DNA of 64,000 nt from Rhizohabitans arisaemae (GCF_025996515.1 NZ_BLRH01000060.1:806001-870000); one strand, 5' to 3'. Shown: positions 1-11,457, numbered from the stretch's first letter. Program-made: numbers and translations. The notes: generated by a model from the letters alone, not told the origin.

Positions 1-315
1 CAGCGGCCGGAAACGTGTGTCGTCGTACTCCAGCAGCTCAGGATGGATCACACCCGTCGGGGCGGCGAGCAGCACGATGTCCCCGGATTCGATCACATCG
101 GTGGGCACGCCCTCGATCCGTTCGGGGATGAGCTCACCGGCCGACACCAGGGCGGCCGGAAGCTTCTCCCGGACGTACACCTTGATCACAAGCTCGCCGG
201 TGGGCTCCCCGCCCACCTCCTTGCTGCCGAGCCCGACGGCGACCACCCCGGGAAGGGCGAGGAGCGCAGGGGTGGCCCGCCTCTTGATCGCGTCGATGTC
301 TTCGTCGCTTGGCAC
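1..315 (-). CDS. Trypsin-like peptidase paralogue, N-terminal part (cut by window edge)
   Basis: The frame is open on the minus strand from a GTG at 315 to the window edge, giving 105 codons with no stop. A strong AGGAGG (321-326) lies 5 nt upstream of the GTG and decides the start. The first 70 residues match the N-terminus of the upstream neighbour closely: both have a LALPGV block, a PTGELVIKV block and a GELIP block. The two genes are therefore tandem paralogues. The neighbour carries a chymotrypsin-fold triad, so the same domain is expected beyond the edge, but no catalytic residue is visible here. Only 13 bp separate the genes, so they are probably co-transcribed and translationally coupled. 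No signal peptide is seen. Confidence 0.8.
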   Translation of the reverse strand, partial: MPSDEDIDAIKRRATPALLALPGVVAVGLGSKEVGGEPTGELVIKVYVREKLPAALVSAGELIPERIEGVPTDVIESGDIVLLAAPTGVIHPELLEYDDTRFRPL

Positions 316-328
316 GTCGGCCTCCTGA

Positions 329-1912
329 TCAGCTTGCGCCGAGCGCGTCGATGATCTGTGGATAGGTGCGCCCGGACGGGTCGGGCAGAAGCCTGCGGGC
401 CTGATCCAGGTCCCTCCGGAGCGCGGGACTGGCGAACCGGGCGAACACCTGATGCAGCCGGTCCAGCCGCTCGGGCAGCGGTTCGCCGTCCAGGGTGTGC
501 GGGAGCGCGAGCTCGGGCCGGCTCAGCATCCGGATCAACATCTGGAACAGCGCCGGGCCGCCACCCCGGTGCCAGGCGACGGTGACCCGGCGGTTGCGGT
601 TCACCAGGTCGAGCAGCTCACGCTGGTGACTCAGCCAGAGCCTGATCAGGTGCCGCCCGGCGGTGGAGCGATCCAGGTCCCGCTGGAGCCCGGCGAAGAG
701 CGCGGGCGGCGGGGGGTCAACACCCGGCGGCCATCGGGCGGCGGCGGGCGCCTGCGCTGTTTCGGCGGGCGCCGACACGGCTTCGGCGGCCCGGTGGCCG
801 GCGAGGGCCTGAGCCAGCTCGGCGGGCACCGCCACCGCGGCGGCGCCGGGCACGGTGTTGACGATTCCGGGAACGGCGGCGGTGGCCACCTCCACGGGGA
901 TGCCCTCCACCGCCTGGAACCGGCTGATCACCACGTCGATGGCGACCGCCGTCGCGTTGCCCCGCCCCGGCTGCCCCGGCCTCAGCACCGCGGAGAAGAC
1001 CAGCCCGACCACCTCGGCCGCGGCGTTCACCAGGGCGCTGCCCGAGTCGCCGTGCTGAGCAAAGAAGATCTGCGTCCCGCCCGGAACGCCGTCGTTGGGG
1101 TGGGGCTTGACCAGGATCGTGTTGGTGACGCTGACCCCGGCCACATTGGTGGTGGCGTTGATCGCCTGGACGGTCCCCCCGGTGAGCCGGGAGCGGATAC
1201 CGCGCTTGCGCACCGGGTAGGTCTGGGTCGCCGCCTCCGCCTGGGTGATCTTGTGTATCCCGCGGACCGCGCCGATGTCCAGGATGTCCGCCTGCCACTC
1301 GGTGCCCGGGTTCAGCTGGATCAGCGCCGCGTCACGCGTGGTGTCGAGCGCACCCCCGGCGTACCTGCCCACGATCGAGGAGCAGCACTTGGTGACGGAG
1401 TCCTGATTGGTGGGCTGGCCGACCTTGGTCGCCCCGACCACGGACCTGGCGCCGCCGTCGCCGTCCCCGATGATGTGCCAGTTGGTCAGCGCGTACACCT
1501 TGCTCGGATCGGTGCGGTGCTTCAGCAGACAGGCAAGCGTGCCGTCGCCCACCCAGGTCAGATCGGCCATGACCGCGCAGCCCCCGAGCAGGGGACGCCG
1601 GCGGGCCGTGTCGGTGTCCATGTCGGGCACCTCCGGCTTGCCGGGAGGCGGCGGCGGGTTGCCGAGCAGGTCCTGCTCCCCCATCTCGACCAGGTCCGTG
1701 CCGACGCCCTCGAACGACGCCGGGATCAGCTCCCCGGCGGCGAGCTCGGCGGCAGGGCGCTTTCGCTGCACGAAGACTTTGATGACCAGCTCACCGGTGG
1801 GCCGTCCGGCGCGCTCCCGGCCGCCTATGCCGACGGCGGTCACCCCGGGGAGGGCGAGAAACCGCGAGGCCGCGCGGTCCTTGATCTCGATTAGTCGGGC
1901 ATCGTCGGGCAT
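329..1912 (-). CDS. Trypsin-fold serine peptidase domain protein
   Basis: This is a 527-residue protein starting at ATG 1912, with AGGGGG about 7 nt upstream. Residues 1-75 form a small conserved N-terminal domain shared with the next gene. Residues about 108-330 look like a chymotrypsin-fold protease: His146 in TNWH, Asp194 in TRDAAL and Ser290 in HGDSGSAL form a plausible triad. Residues 350-400 are Ala/Pro-rich, and residues 400-527 form a helical charged tail that I do not recognise. There is no signal peptide or membrane segment, so a cytoplasmic or non-classically exported protein is suggested. The substrate is unknown. The family fold is a confident call; the role is not. Confidence 0.82.
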   Translation of the reverse strand: MPDDARLIEIKDRAASRFLALPGVTAVGIGGRERAGRPTGELVIKVFVQRKRPAAELAAGELIPASFEGVGTDLVEMGEQDLLGNPPPPPGKPEVPDMDTDTARRRPLLGGCAVMADLTWVGDGTLACLLKHRTDPSKVYALTNWHIIGDGDGGARSVVGATKVGQPTNQDSVTKCCSSIVGRYAGGALDTTRDAALIQLNPGTEWQADILDIGAVRGIHKITQAEAATQTYPVRKRGIRSRLTGGTVQAINATTNVAGVSVTNTILVKPHPNDGVPGGTQIFFAQHGDSGSALVNAAAEVVGLVFSAVLRPGQPGRGNATAVAIDVVISRFQAVEGIPVEVATAAVPGIVNTVPGAAAVAVPAELAQALAGHRAAEAVSAPAETAQAPAAARWPPGVDPPPPALFAGLQRDLDRSTAGRHLIRLWLSHQRELLDLVNRNRRVTVAWHRGGGPALFQMLIRMLSRPELALPHTLDGEPLPERLDRLHQVFARFASPALRRDLDQARRLLPDPSGRTYPQIIDALGAS

Positions 1913-2104
1913 TGCGCGGCCCCCTACTCGCCGTCAAAGCCACCACCGGTCCAGCCGGTCGATCACGGCGTTGCGGCGCCGCCCCGTCTCGCTCAAGCTT
2001 CTCCGATTAGACATCGCCGTCCGGCGTCTGTCAGCAGGTTGTCACCAGGTTTTCGCGGAGCGTGCTGAGCATCCATCCGGACAAAACCGGATGAATAACG
2101 TAGA

Positions 2105-2137
2105 AACGGGCCGGGAGAAGATCTCTCCCGGCCCGTT
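2105..2137 (-). terminator. Terminator hairpin after the dehydrogenase operon
   Basis: A perfect 14-bp inverted repeat (2105-2118 with 2124-2137) has a 5-nt loop. It lies 73 bp past the E2 stop codon, and a short T-rich run follows the stem on the minus strand. It separates the dehydrogenase operon from the peptidase genes. The rest of 1913-2209 shows no gene. Confidence 0.8.
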
Positions 2138-2209
2138 CCACCGGCGTTCGGCGCCCACGTCACGCGGGCGGCGTCAGCCCCGCACGAGCATTCGGCCCCG
2201 CACAGGCGT

Positions 2210-3541
2210 TCAGCCCCACACCAGCATGCGGAGCGGGTCCTCCAGCATCGCCCCCACGTCCCGCAGGACGTACGAGCCCAGCTGCCCGTCCACGACCCGG
2301 TGGTCGAAGGAGAGGGCGAGGGTGCACACCTGGCGGGGTTTGATCTCGTCGTCCACCACCCACGGCAGTTTCCTGATCTGGCCGACGGCCAGGATCGCCG
2401 CCTCCCCCGGGTTGATGATCGGGGTCCCGGCGTCCACCCCGAACACCCCGACGTTGGTGATCGTGATCGTGCCGCCGGACATCTCGGCGGGCTGGGTACG
2501 GCCGGCGCGCGCGGTCTCGGTGAGCAGGTTGAGGGCGCGGGCCAGCTCGGGGAGGGAGAGGGTGTGCGCGTCCTTGATGTTGGGCACCACCAGGCCCCGG
2601 TCCACGGCGGCGGCGATGCCGAGGTTCACGTAGTGCTTGACCACGATGTCGTCCCCGTCCCAGGACGAGTTGACCATCGGGTACCGCTTTACCGCGACCA
2701 GCAGGGCGTTCGCCACCAGGAGCAACGGCGAGACCTTGACGTCCTCGAACTCGGCGAGGCCGCGCAGTCGCCGTACCGCCTCCATGGTCTCGGTGACGTC
2801 GACCTGCAGGAACTCGGTGACGTGCGGGGCGGTGAACGCCGAGGCCACCATGGCCGCCGCGGTGTGCCTGCGCACGCCCTTGATCGGGATGCGCTCCTCC
2901 CGGCCGGCACCCGGCCGGAAGGCGGGCACGGCGGCCGGACCCACCGCCCCGCGGACGTCGTCCCGGGTGATGCTGCCCTGCGGCCCGGTGCCGACGACCG
3001 CCCGGAGATCGACGCCGAGGTCCTTGGCGAGCTTGCGGACCGGCGGCTTGGCGAGTACGGCCGCCTGGACGGCGGTGGGTTCCGGCCGTGCCACCGCGGA
3101 CGGCGGCGTGACGGCCACGGGCTCCATCGGCCGTACCGGCTCGGCCGGCGCCCCCGGGGCCGGTTTGCGGGGACGCCTGGTGGTGGCTCCGGCCTTCACG
3201 CCGTAACCGACGAGGACCGGCTGCCGCTCCTCCTTGGCGGGGGGCGTCCGGTCCCGGGGAGCGGGGACCGTGTCCGCGGCGGGCGGCGGGGCGGACTCGC
3301 CCCCCGAGACGTCCACGGCGATGATCGGCGTGCCCACGTCGACCGTCTGCCCCTCGGCGACGTGCAGCGCGGTCACCACACCCTCGTACGGGCTGGGCAG
3401 CTCGACGATCGCCTTCGCCGTCTCGATCTCGACGATCGTCTGGTTGATCTCGACCGTGTCACCCGTGCGCACATGCCATTTGACGATCTCGGCCTCGGTC
3501 AGGCCCTCGCCTACGTCGGGGAGCTTGAACTCCTTGATCAT
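2210..3541 (-). CDS. pdhC: 2-oxoacid dehydrogenase E2 (dihydrolipoyl acyltransferase)
   Basis: E2 transfers the acyl group from lipoyl-lysine to CoA in a pyruvate or branched-chain 2-oxoacid dehydrogenase complex. The protein has 443 residues. One lipoyl domain occupies residues 3-77, with lipoyl-Lys43 in ETAKA. A Pro/Ala linker is followed by an E3-binding domain near residues 155-195. The catalytic domain ends with the SFDHRVVDG motif, whose active-site His is about residue 414. The start is ATG 3541, 4 nt after the E1 beta stop; an open extension further upstream lies inside the E1 beta gene and is ignored. The single lipoyl domain and the split E1 fit the bkdABC-type complex of mycobacteria as well as a Bacillus-like PDH, so the substrate is not settled. 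No E3 gene is nearby. Confidence 0.93.
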   Translation of the reverse strand: MIKEFKLPDVGEGLTEAEIVKWHVRTGDTVEINQTIVEIETAKAIVELPSPYEGVVTALHVAEGQTVDVGTPIIAVDVSGGESAPPPAADTVPAPRDRTPPAKEERQPVLVGYGVKAGATTRRPRKPAPGAPAEPVRPMEPVAVTPPSAVARPEPTAVQAAVLAKPPVRKLAKDLGVDLRAVVGTGPQGSITRDDVRGAVGPAAVPAFRPGAGREERIPIKGVRRHTAAAMVASAFTAPHVTEFLQVDVTETMEAVRRLRGLAEFEDVKVSPLLLVANALLVAVKRYPMVNSSWDGDDIVVKHYVNLGIAAAVDRGLVVPNIKDAHTLSLPELARALNLLTETARAGRTQPAEMSGGTITITNVGVFGVDAGTPIINPGEAAILAVGQIRKLPWVVDDEIKPRQVCTLALSFDHRVVDGQLGSYVLRDVGAMLEDPLRMLVWG

Positions 3542-3545
3542 CGGC

Positions 3546-4535
3546 TCACCACCCGAAGCTTCGGTCGACGGCGTCCAGCACCCTGTCCAGGTCGGGCAGG
3601 TAGTGCTCCTCCAGCCGCGAAGGCGGGTAGGGGGTGGAGAAACCGCACGCCCGCAGCACCGGGGCCTCCAGGGAGTAGAAGCAGTGCTCGGTGATGCGGG
3701 CCGCGAGCTCGGCACCGAATCCGCTGTAGGTGGGGGCCTCGTGCGCGACGACGCACCGGCCGGTCTTGCGCACCGACCGGAAGACGGTCTCGGTGTCCAG
3801 CGGGTTGAGGGAGCGGAGGTCGACCACCTCCAGGGACCTGCCCTCGCCTTCGGCCGCGGCGGCCGCGTCCAGCACGGTCTTGACCATCGGACCGTAGGCG
3901 AGCACGGTCACGTCGGTCCCCTCGCGGACCACCTTGGCCCGGTCGACCGGCCACGCCTCGCGCAGGTCCATGCCGAGGTCGATCTCGGCCTTCTCCCAGT
4001 ACCGGCGCTTGGGCTCGAAGAAGATCACCGGATCGTCGAGCCGGATGGCCTGCTGGATCATGGTGTAGGCGTCGAGTGGGTTGGCACAGGCCATCACCCG
4101 CAGCCCGGCGGTGTGGGTGAAGTACGACTCGGGGGACTCGCTGTGGTGCTCGACCGCGCCGATGCCGCCCCCGCAGGGGACGCGGACCACGACCGGGAGC
4201 CGGAGCGCGCCGAGCGAGCGCATGGGCATCTTGGCGAGCTGGGTGATGATCTGATTCGCGGCCGGGAAGACGAAGCCGTCGAACTGGATCTCGCAGACCG
4301 GGCGGTAGCCGCGGATGGCCATGCCGATCGCGGTGCCGATGATGCCGGACTCCGCCAGCGGGGTGTCGATCACCCGGTCCTCGCCGAAGTCCTTCTGCAG
4401 CCCGTCGGTGACCCGGAAGACCCCGCCGAGCTTGCCCACGTCCTCGCCCATGATGAGGACCTTGGGATCCTCCTCCATGGCCCGGCGCAGCCCCTCGTTG
4501 ATCGACCTCGCCATGGTCAGCGTCGCGGTCTTCAT
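3546..4535 (-). CDS. pdhB: 2-oxoacid dehydrogenase E1 beta subunit
   Basis: This is the beta half of the thiamine-diphosphate-dependent E1 heterotetramer, which decarboxylates the 2-oxoacid and passes the acyl group to E2. It has 329 residues, the usual length. Recognisable blocks are GEDVGKLGGVF, the DTPLAESGI segment carrying the conserved Glu that activates the cofactor, and EIQFDGF. The C-terminal transketolase domain ends in PYPPSRLEEHYLPD. The start is ATG 4535, inside an ATGA that is also the E1 alpha stop, so the two subunits are translationally coupled. E2 begins 4 nt after its stop. The pdhB/bkdB choice depends on substrate and is not decided by sequence. Confidence 0.94.
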   Translation of the reverse strand: MKTATLTMARSINEGLRRAMEEDPKVLIMGEDVGKLGGVFRVTDGLQKDFGEDRVIDTPLAESGIIGTAIGMAIRGYRPVCEIQFDGFVFPAANQIITQLAKMPMRSLGALRLPVVVRVPCGGGIGAVEHHSESPESYFTHTAGLRVMACANPLDAYTMIQQAIRLDDPVIFFEPKRRYWEKAEIDLGMDLREAWPVDRAKVVREGTDVTVLAYGPMVKTVLDAAAAAEGEGRSLEVVDLRSLNPLDTETVFRSVRKTGRCVVAHEAPTYSGFGAELAARITEHCFYSLEAPVLRACGFSTPYPPSRLEEHYLPDLDRVLDAVDRSFGW

Positions 4536-5788
4536 CGACCCTCCCCCTCGAACGAGGAGAGGTAGGCGGCGTACTGCGCCCGCTCCTCGTCGATCAGCGC
4601 GTGCGGCTCCGCGTAGACGTGGTCGAAGATCGCCAGCGGATTCGGGTCCGGCATCTCCAGGCAGCGCCTCCGCACGTCCCTGCCGAGCGCCTTGGCCTCC
4701 TCGTCCACGGCGTCGAAGAAGTCCTGGCCGGCGATCTGGTTCTTGAAGAGGTACGCCTTGACCCGCTCGATCGGGTCCTTGAGCTTCCACGCCTCCAGCT
4801 CGCTGGCGAGCCGGTACCGGGTCGGGTCGTCGGAGGTGGTGTGCGCCCCCATCCGGTAGGTGAACGCCTCGATCAGGGTCGGCCCCTGCCCGGACCGCGC
4901 GTCCTCCAGCGCCTTCCTGGTCACGGCCAGGCAGGCGAAGACGTCGTTCCCGTCCACCCGCAGGCCGGGGAAGCCGAAGCCCGAGGCCCGCCGGTAGAGC
5001 GGGATCCTGGTCTGCCGCTCCAGCGGCTCGGAGATCGCCCACTGGTTGTTCTGGCAGAAGAAGACGATCGGCGCGTTGTTCACCGAGGCCCAGATGAAGG
5101 ACTCGTTCACGTCGCCCTGCGAGGTGGCCCCGTCCCCGAAGTACGCGATCACGGCGGCGTCCGCCCCGTCCCGCTGCACCCCCATCGCGTAACCGGTGGC
5201 GTGCAGGGTCTGACTGCCGATGACGATCGTGTACAGGTGGAAGTTGTGCTCGGTGGGGTCCCAGCCGCCGTGGTTGACGCCGCGGAAGAGTCCCAGCAGC
5301 TTGACGGGGTCGACGTTCCGGCACCAGGCCACACCGTGCTCCCGGTAGGTGGGGAAGGCCATGTCCCGGTCGGTCAGCGCCCGTCCGGAGCCGATCTGGG
5401 CCGCCTCCTGCCCCAACAGCGAGGCCCAGATGCCGAGTTCGCCCTGCCGTTGCAGCGCGACGGCCTCCAAATCCACCCGGCGGACCAGGACAAGGTCCCG
5501 ATAGAGACCTCTGACCTCGTCGTCGGTGAGTTCTATGTGGTAGTCGGGATGGTCCAGCCGCTCCCCCTCTGGGGTGAGCAGTTGGACAAGCTCAGGGGGT
5601 GCGTCAGCACCACGAGAGGCGTCGATGGTCACGTGCCGCTCCTGTGCGTCGGGGCCGTCGCTAACGGGGTCTCCGTCGGTTCCGGCCGACTTCCACGCCG
5701 ACCCCGCTCTGGGTGGAGCGACGGCGGCGTCTGCCGTCATGTTGGCAGAAATCAGCTCTATATGGGTATGCCCGATTTGCAGCGGCAT
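4532..5788 (-). CDS. pdhA: 2-oxoacid dehydrogenase E1 alpha subunit
   Basis: This is the alpha half of E1 and binds thiamine diphosphate. The cofactor motif runs from GDGATSQGD to the paired Asn of CQNN, followed by QWAIS, which is a textbook pattern. The 418-residue reading starts at ATG 5788, where GAAGG lies 8 nt upstream. An ATG 48 nt inside (5740) is an alternative, because a TATAGA-like -10 element lies between the two. The N-terminal 50 residues are variable and charged. The LLGQEAAQIG block and the overall pattern are nearer to Bacillus-type PdhA than to the other actinobacterial branched-chain E1 that I know. The stop codon overlaps the E1 beta start (ATGA). It is the first gene of a three-gene operon. 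Confidence 0.94.
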   Translation of the reverse strand: MPLQIGHTHIELISANMTADAAVAPPRAGSAWKSAGTDGDPVSDGPDAQERHVTIDASRGADAPPELVQLLTPEGERLDHPDYHIELTDDEVRGLYRDLVLVRRVDLEAVALQRQGELGIWASLLGQEAAQIGSGRALTDRDMAFPTYREHGVAWCRNVDPVKLLGLFRGVNHGGWDPTEHNFHLYTIVIGSQTLHATGYAMGVQRDGADAAVIAYFGDGATSQGDVNESFIWASVNNAPIVFFCQNNQWAISEPLERQTRIPLYRRASGFGFPGLRVDGNDVFACLAVTRKALEDARSGQGPTLIEAFTYRMGAHTTSDDPTRYRLASELEAWKLKDPIERVKAYLFKNQIAGQDFFDAVDEEAKALGRDVRRRCLEMPDPNPLAIFDHVYAEPHALIDEERAQYAAYLSSFEGEGR

Positions 5789-6097
5789 GGTACGGACCTT
5801 CGGTCGAGTTCCCGCCCGGCGGCTTCGGACCGGACCCGTACGGGGCCCCCGCCCCCGCCGAGTCGATCACCGTCGTCATCCTCTTCAACTTCCCGTTCAC
5901 CCCGGCCGCACACCAGGTTGCGTCCGCAATCGCCGTTGGTCGCTGTCTCACCCTTCCAGTCTCCCGCGCCGGGCGACCCGGGCGAATCCGGGCCGGACGT
6001 GCCCCCGGCCGGACGAACCCGCGTGTGGTGCCGGGTCGGCGGCGCGAGGCCGATACGCTTACCTGCCGAACCCGTCTCGCCGTACCTGGAGGAACCC

Positions 6098-6340
6098 GTG
6101 GCGCGCGTCATCGTCGACGTCATGCTCAAGCCGGAGATCCTGGACCCGCAGGGCCAGGCGATCGCCAGGGCGCTGCCCCGGCTCGGATTCGACGGCGTCA
6201 CCGGCGTCCGGCAGGGCAAGCGTTTCGAGGTCGAGCTGGAGGGCCCCGCCGACGAGGCCGCGCTCGCCGAGGTCCGCAAGATCGCCGAGACCCTGCTTGC
6301 GAACCCGGTCATCGAGGACTTCACCCTCCACGTGGAGTAA
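6098..6340 (+). CDS. purS: FGAM synthase subunit PurS
   Basis: PurS is the small bridging subunit of the PurSQL formylglycinamidine ribonucleotide synthase (purine pathway step 4); it helps pass ammonia from PurQ to PurL. The protein has 80 residues, normal for PurS. The VMLKPEILDPQG opening and the late NPVIEDF block are characteristic. The start is GTG 6098, with GGAGGA 4 nt upstream. purQ and purL lie about 0.95 kb downstream on the same strand, but a hairpin and an unrelated gene intervene, so purS may not share their transcript. Upstream, 5789-6097 is the divergent region shared with the dehydrogenase operon. Confidence 0.93.
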   Translation: MARVIVDVMLKPEILDPQGQAIARALPRLGFDGVTGVRQGKRFEVELEGPADEAALAEVRKIAETLLANPVIEDFTLHVE

Positions 6341-6355
6341 GCCGCCCGGGCCGCG

Positions 6356-6379
6356 TTCCCCGCCGCCACGGGCGGGGAA
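6356..6379 (+). terminator. Hairpin after purS
   Basis: A 9-bp perfect stem (6356-6364 with 6371-6379) and 6-nt loop lie 15 bp past the purS stop. No long T-run follows, which is common in high-GC actinobacteria. From 6380 to 6655 there is no gene. Base composition falls sharply at about 6480-6610, which probably marks the promoter region of the next gene. Confidence 0.6.
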
Positions 6380-6655
6380 ACCGCACTATGATTTTGCTCA
6401 CTCTTCGGGCCGATGCCCGGCCGAAGGCCGTCGACGCATTCCCCGGCCTTCTCTCGCGGAAATCGCTGTGACCTGCGCCGATCTTAATACCGTGCGCCGT
6501 CTTCAGCCCGCCAGAAAATGTCCACAATGTAACGTTGAGCAAACATCATTACCACAACTTGCATAACAGTAAATAACAACCGCGTGATTTAGCGGTTAGG
6601 CCGATTCTTACGGGGAAACCTTCCATACGTGACCGTTCTACGCCGGGAGGGGCCG

Positions 6656-7105
6656 GTGGATATTGAGTTCTCGTTGGCGCTGCCACGGGAGGCAATCGGA
6701 ATTCCGGTGGTGCGCAGGGTTCTGGGGGACGCCCTGCGGTCACTGGGCGTGACCGAGGGATGCGTGTCCGATATCCTCCTCGCCGCGTCCGAAGCCTGCG
6801 CCAACGTCGTCCGGCACGGGGGTCCGACGCTGCGTTACCAGGTCATCGCCAACGTCGGCATGGGGCGCTGCGTCCTGGCCGTCGCCGACCACGGGCAGGG
6901 CCTGCCCGAAATCCCCGACCACTACCCGCCGCCCGAGGCCGAGAACGGCCGGGGCATTCAGATCATGAAGGCCGTCGTGGACGAGGTGACCTTCGACTCC
7001 ACCCCCGGGGTCGGCACCACCGTCTGGCTGAAGAAACAACTCGACTGGCAGGACGACGCCCCGCTGCCGCTGCTGGAGCGCGAGCTCGCCGGCGCCTCCC
7101 GCTGA
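6656..7105 (+). CDS. RsbW-like anti-sigma / regulatory ATP-binding protein
   Basis: This is a GHKL-fold (HATPase_c) single-domain protein of about 149 residues. The N-box is in [11 protein letters not shown], the G1 box in VADHGQGLP and the G2 box in GRGIQIM, in the order seen in RsbW/SpoIIAB-type anti-sigma kinases. No transmembrane or sensor domain is present. I place the start at GTG 6656 because GGGAGG lies 5 nt upstream; an in-frame GTG at 6629 would add nine residues but has no clear ribosome site. Such proteins bind sigma factors or anti-anti-sigma partners; no partner gene is adjacent. It sits between purS and purQ, which is unusual. Its actual target is unknown. Confidence 0.82.
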   Translation: MDIEFSLALPREAIGIPVVRRVLGDALRSLGVTEGCVSDILLAASEACANVVRHGGPTLRYQVIANVGMGRCVLAVADHGQGLPEIPDHYPPPEAENGRGIQIMKAVVDEVTFDSTPGVGTTVWLKKQLDWQDDAPLPLLERELAGASR

Positions 7106-7289
7106 CCCGGCGACCCGACCCGGCGACCCGATCCGGCGCCTGAATCGCCCTGGTCCGCACCGTGCGCACACCGGTTCCGCGGCCCCGGACCCCCGCACCA
7201 CCCGCCACCCGATAACCTGGGACGACCCGCCGCAGACTCCCGCTCCGCACGTGAGACGGGGCGCGGCGCAGGCGCGTGGAGGGACACAC

Positions 7290-7973
7290 ATGAGTTCTGC
7301 CCGGGTGGGCGTCATCACCTTTCCCGGCTCCCTTGACGATCGAGACGCCGCACGGGCCGTGGGGCTCGCCGGGGCGGTTCCCGTGCCGCTCTGGCACGAC
7401 GACCACGATCTCAAGGCCGTCGACGCGGTAGTCCTGCCGGGAGGCTTCTCCTACGGCGACTACCTCCGCGGCGGCGCCATCGCCCGGTTCGCCCCGGTGA
7501 TGACGGAGTTGATCCCCGCGGCCCGGGCCGGGCTTCCCGTGCTCGGCATCTGCAACGGCTTTCAAATTCTGTGCGAAGCCCACCTGCTGCCCGGCGCCCT
7601 GCCGCGAAACGGCACCCTGCACTTCGTCTGCCGGGACCAGCGCATGCGAATTGAGAACAACTCCACGGCGTGGACGAGCGATTACGCCAAAGACCAGGAA
7701 GTCGTCATCCCCATCAAGCACGGGGAGGGTCGCTACGTGGCGGACGCGGCGACGCTGGACGCCTTGGAACGCGGTGGACTCGTGGTCGCCCGATACCTCG
7801 GCGAGAATCCGAACGGCGCGATGAACGACATCGCCGGAATCTCCAACGAAGCCGGGAACATCGTCGGTTTGATGCCCCATCCGGAACACGCGGTCGAGGA
7901 ACTGATCGGCGCTCCCGGTACGGACGGACTCGGTTTCTTCACCTCGATTCTGAAAAAACTCGTCAACGCATGA
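7290..7973 (+). CDS. purQ: FGAM synthase glutaminase subunit PurQ
   Basis: PurQ is a class I glutamine amidotransferase that supplies ammonia to PurL. It has 227 residues, full length. The nucleophile is Cys88 in GICNGFQ, and the His197/Glu199 pair lies in MPHPEH, completing the triad. The [10 protein letters not shown] oxyanion region is intact. The start is ATG 7290, with GGAGGG about 6 nt upstream; an in-frame ATG-less extension upstream was not used. purL follows after 34 bp, consistent with one transcript. Confidence 0.97.
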   Translation: MSSARVGVITFPGSLDDRDAARAVGLAGAVPVPLWHDDHDLKAVDAVVLPGGFSYGDYLRGGAIARFAPVMTELIPAARAGLPVLGICNGFQILCEAHLLPGALPRNGTLHFVCRDQRMRIENNSTAWTSDYAKDQEVVIPIKHGEGRYVADAATLDALERGGLVVARYLGENPNGAMNDIAGISNEAGNIVGLMPHPEHAVEELIGAPGTDGLGFFTSILKKLVNA

Positions 7974-8007
7974 ACGCCCGCCCGGGAAGGACAGAAGGAA
8001 CGCGATC

Positions 8008-10314
<2,307 letters not shown>

Positions 10315-10327
10315 AGGACAGGAATTG

Positions 10328-10368
10328 CCATAAAGGACAGGCGTGTGGTCGGCGCCTGTCCTTTATGG
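10328..10368. terminator. Bidirectional terminator between purL and otsB
   Basis: A perfect 16-bp stem (10328-10343 with 10353-10368) and 9-nt loop sit between convergent genes. The left arm contains a decamer (AAAGGACAGG) that also occurs once just upstream at the purL stop, a short direct repeat. Confidence 0.85.
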
Positions 10369-10420
10369 TATTCAGGCAGTGAGCCTGATCAAATTTCCAG
10401 CAATAAACAGATTTATCCAG

Positions 10421-11242
10421 CTAATTTAATCGCGCGACGATTTCCTCGATAAACGAGACGAGATCCCGAGGGGAGTCGATCGTGAAGTCGGCCGCCTCCG
10501 CAACCGCCGCACCGGTCTCCTCGTTCGCCACCGCCACCCGGACCCCGATGAATTCCGGATTCTCCGCCTCCATCTCCATCAGGGTCCGGAAAGCGAGAAT
10601 ATCGGCGACGTCGTCCCCGAAAAACCACGCCGCGGCGAGACCGGAGACCTCCTCCCGGAGAACGGTCCCCTTATGCCGGTCGACCGGCGGCTTGAGCTCG
10701 ACCACCATCCGCCCGGTCTGGCTGCCGAGCCCCAGGCTCGACGCCTTCTGCCGCGCCCAGCGCTCCACCGTCCCCCGCAGCTCGGGGGCGGTGCGATAGT
10801 GCAGCGCCACCGAGAGTCGCTTGTCCTCCACCTTGACCGTGTCGGGGAGCTCGGCCAGCGCGTCCCGGACGAGCTCCTCCATCGCCGGGATCCAGGAGAC
10901 CGCCTCGGCGTTCATGGTGATCTCGCCGCCGACCACGGCGTGTTCCAGGCCGTACAGGCCGTACAGCGCCAGCCCCGGCACCTCGCCGACCCTGGTGAGC
11001 AGGAACTCCACCTGCCGGGCGGAGACGATGCCCACCCGCGGGCTGCGTTCGGCCAGCTGCGCCAGCGCGTTCAGGACACCCGGGACCGGCTGCGAGGTGG
11101 CCGGATCGTTCTGGATCGGGGAGAGCACCCCGTCGAAGTCGAAGAAGAAGCCACTCTCGGCCCCCCGCGAGGCGGCGATCCGAAGGGCCTCCTCGCGGCT
11201 CAGCCGGGCTCGCCCCGGACGCCGCGGTTCCACAGGACTCAT
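10421..11242 (-). CDS. otsB: Trehalose-6-phosphate phosphatase
   Basis: OtsB removes the phosphate of trehalose-6-phosphate, the second step of the OtsAB trehalose route. The 273-residue protein is a HAD-fold phosphatase. Motif I is FDFDGVLSPI near residue 35 with the two catalytic Asp. GIVSARQ is motif II-like, and the GDDVADILAF block near the C-terminus is motif IV. The start is ATG 11242; a longer open frame upstream only reads through a dispersed repeat and is not used. The partner otsA lies at 46795, so the pathway is split. The two genes are therefore probably controlled separately. Confidence 0.93.
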   Translation of the reverse strand: MSPVEPRRPGRARLSREEALRIAASRGAESGFFFDFDGVLSPIQNDPATSQPVPGVLNALAQLAERSPRVGIVSARQVEFLLTRVGEVPGLALYGLYGLEHAVVGGEITMNAEAVSWIPAMEELVRDALAELPDTVKVEDKRLSVALHYRTAPELRGTVERWARQKASSLGLGSQTGRMVVELKPPVDRHKGTVLREEVSGLAAAWFFGDDVADILAFRTLMEMEAENPEFIGVRVAVANEETGAAVAEAADFTIDSPRDLVSFIEEIVARLN

Positions 11243-11362
11243 GTCGGCACCGTACCCCGAGGCGTGCCGCCCACCGCTTCTGGGGCTCCTGCCCGTTCCT
11301 TGCCGTACATCCCGGGTCGTCGAAGGCGAAAGAACCGGCAGCCACAGCCCGTACGCCGCCCC

Positions 11363-11414
11363 GTGATCGTTGCGCTCTACGCACCCTCCAGGGCGCAGAC
11401 ACCACAACGATCAC
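11363..11414. repeat. 52-bp nested palindrome, copy 1
   Basis: The outer arms GTGATCGTTG and CAACGATCAC are perfectly complementary. A second inner palindrome lies around the ACCC...GGGCGC centre. It lies in the divergent region between otsB and the cyclase gene. A short flank containing CCCGTAC precedes it, as in copy 2. Confidence 0.9.
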
Positions 11415-11457
11415 CAGACACCGACCACAGCCATAGGCGCAACCCGTACATCCCCAG

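Noticed and set aside
452..1894. 480-codon plus-strand open frame opposite the peptidase
   Set aside because: Antisense to a gene with a full catalytic triad; no ribosome site or domain.
11243..11407. N-terminal extension of otsB
   Set aside because: The extra residues are translated from repeat copy 1; the family begins near ATG 11242.
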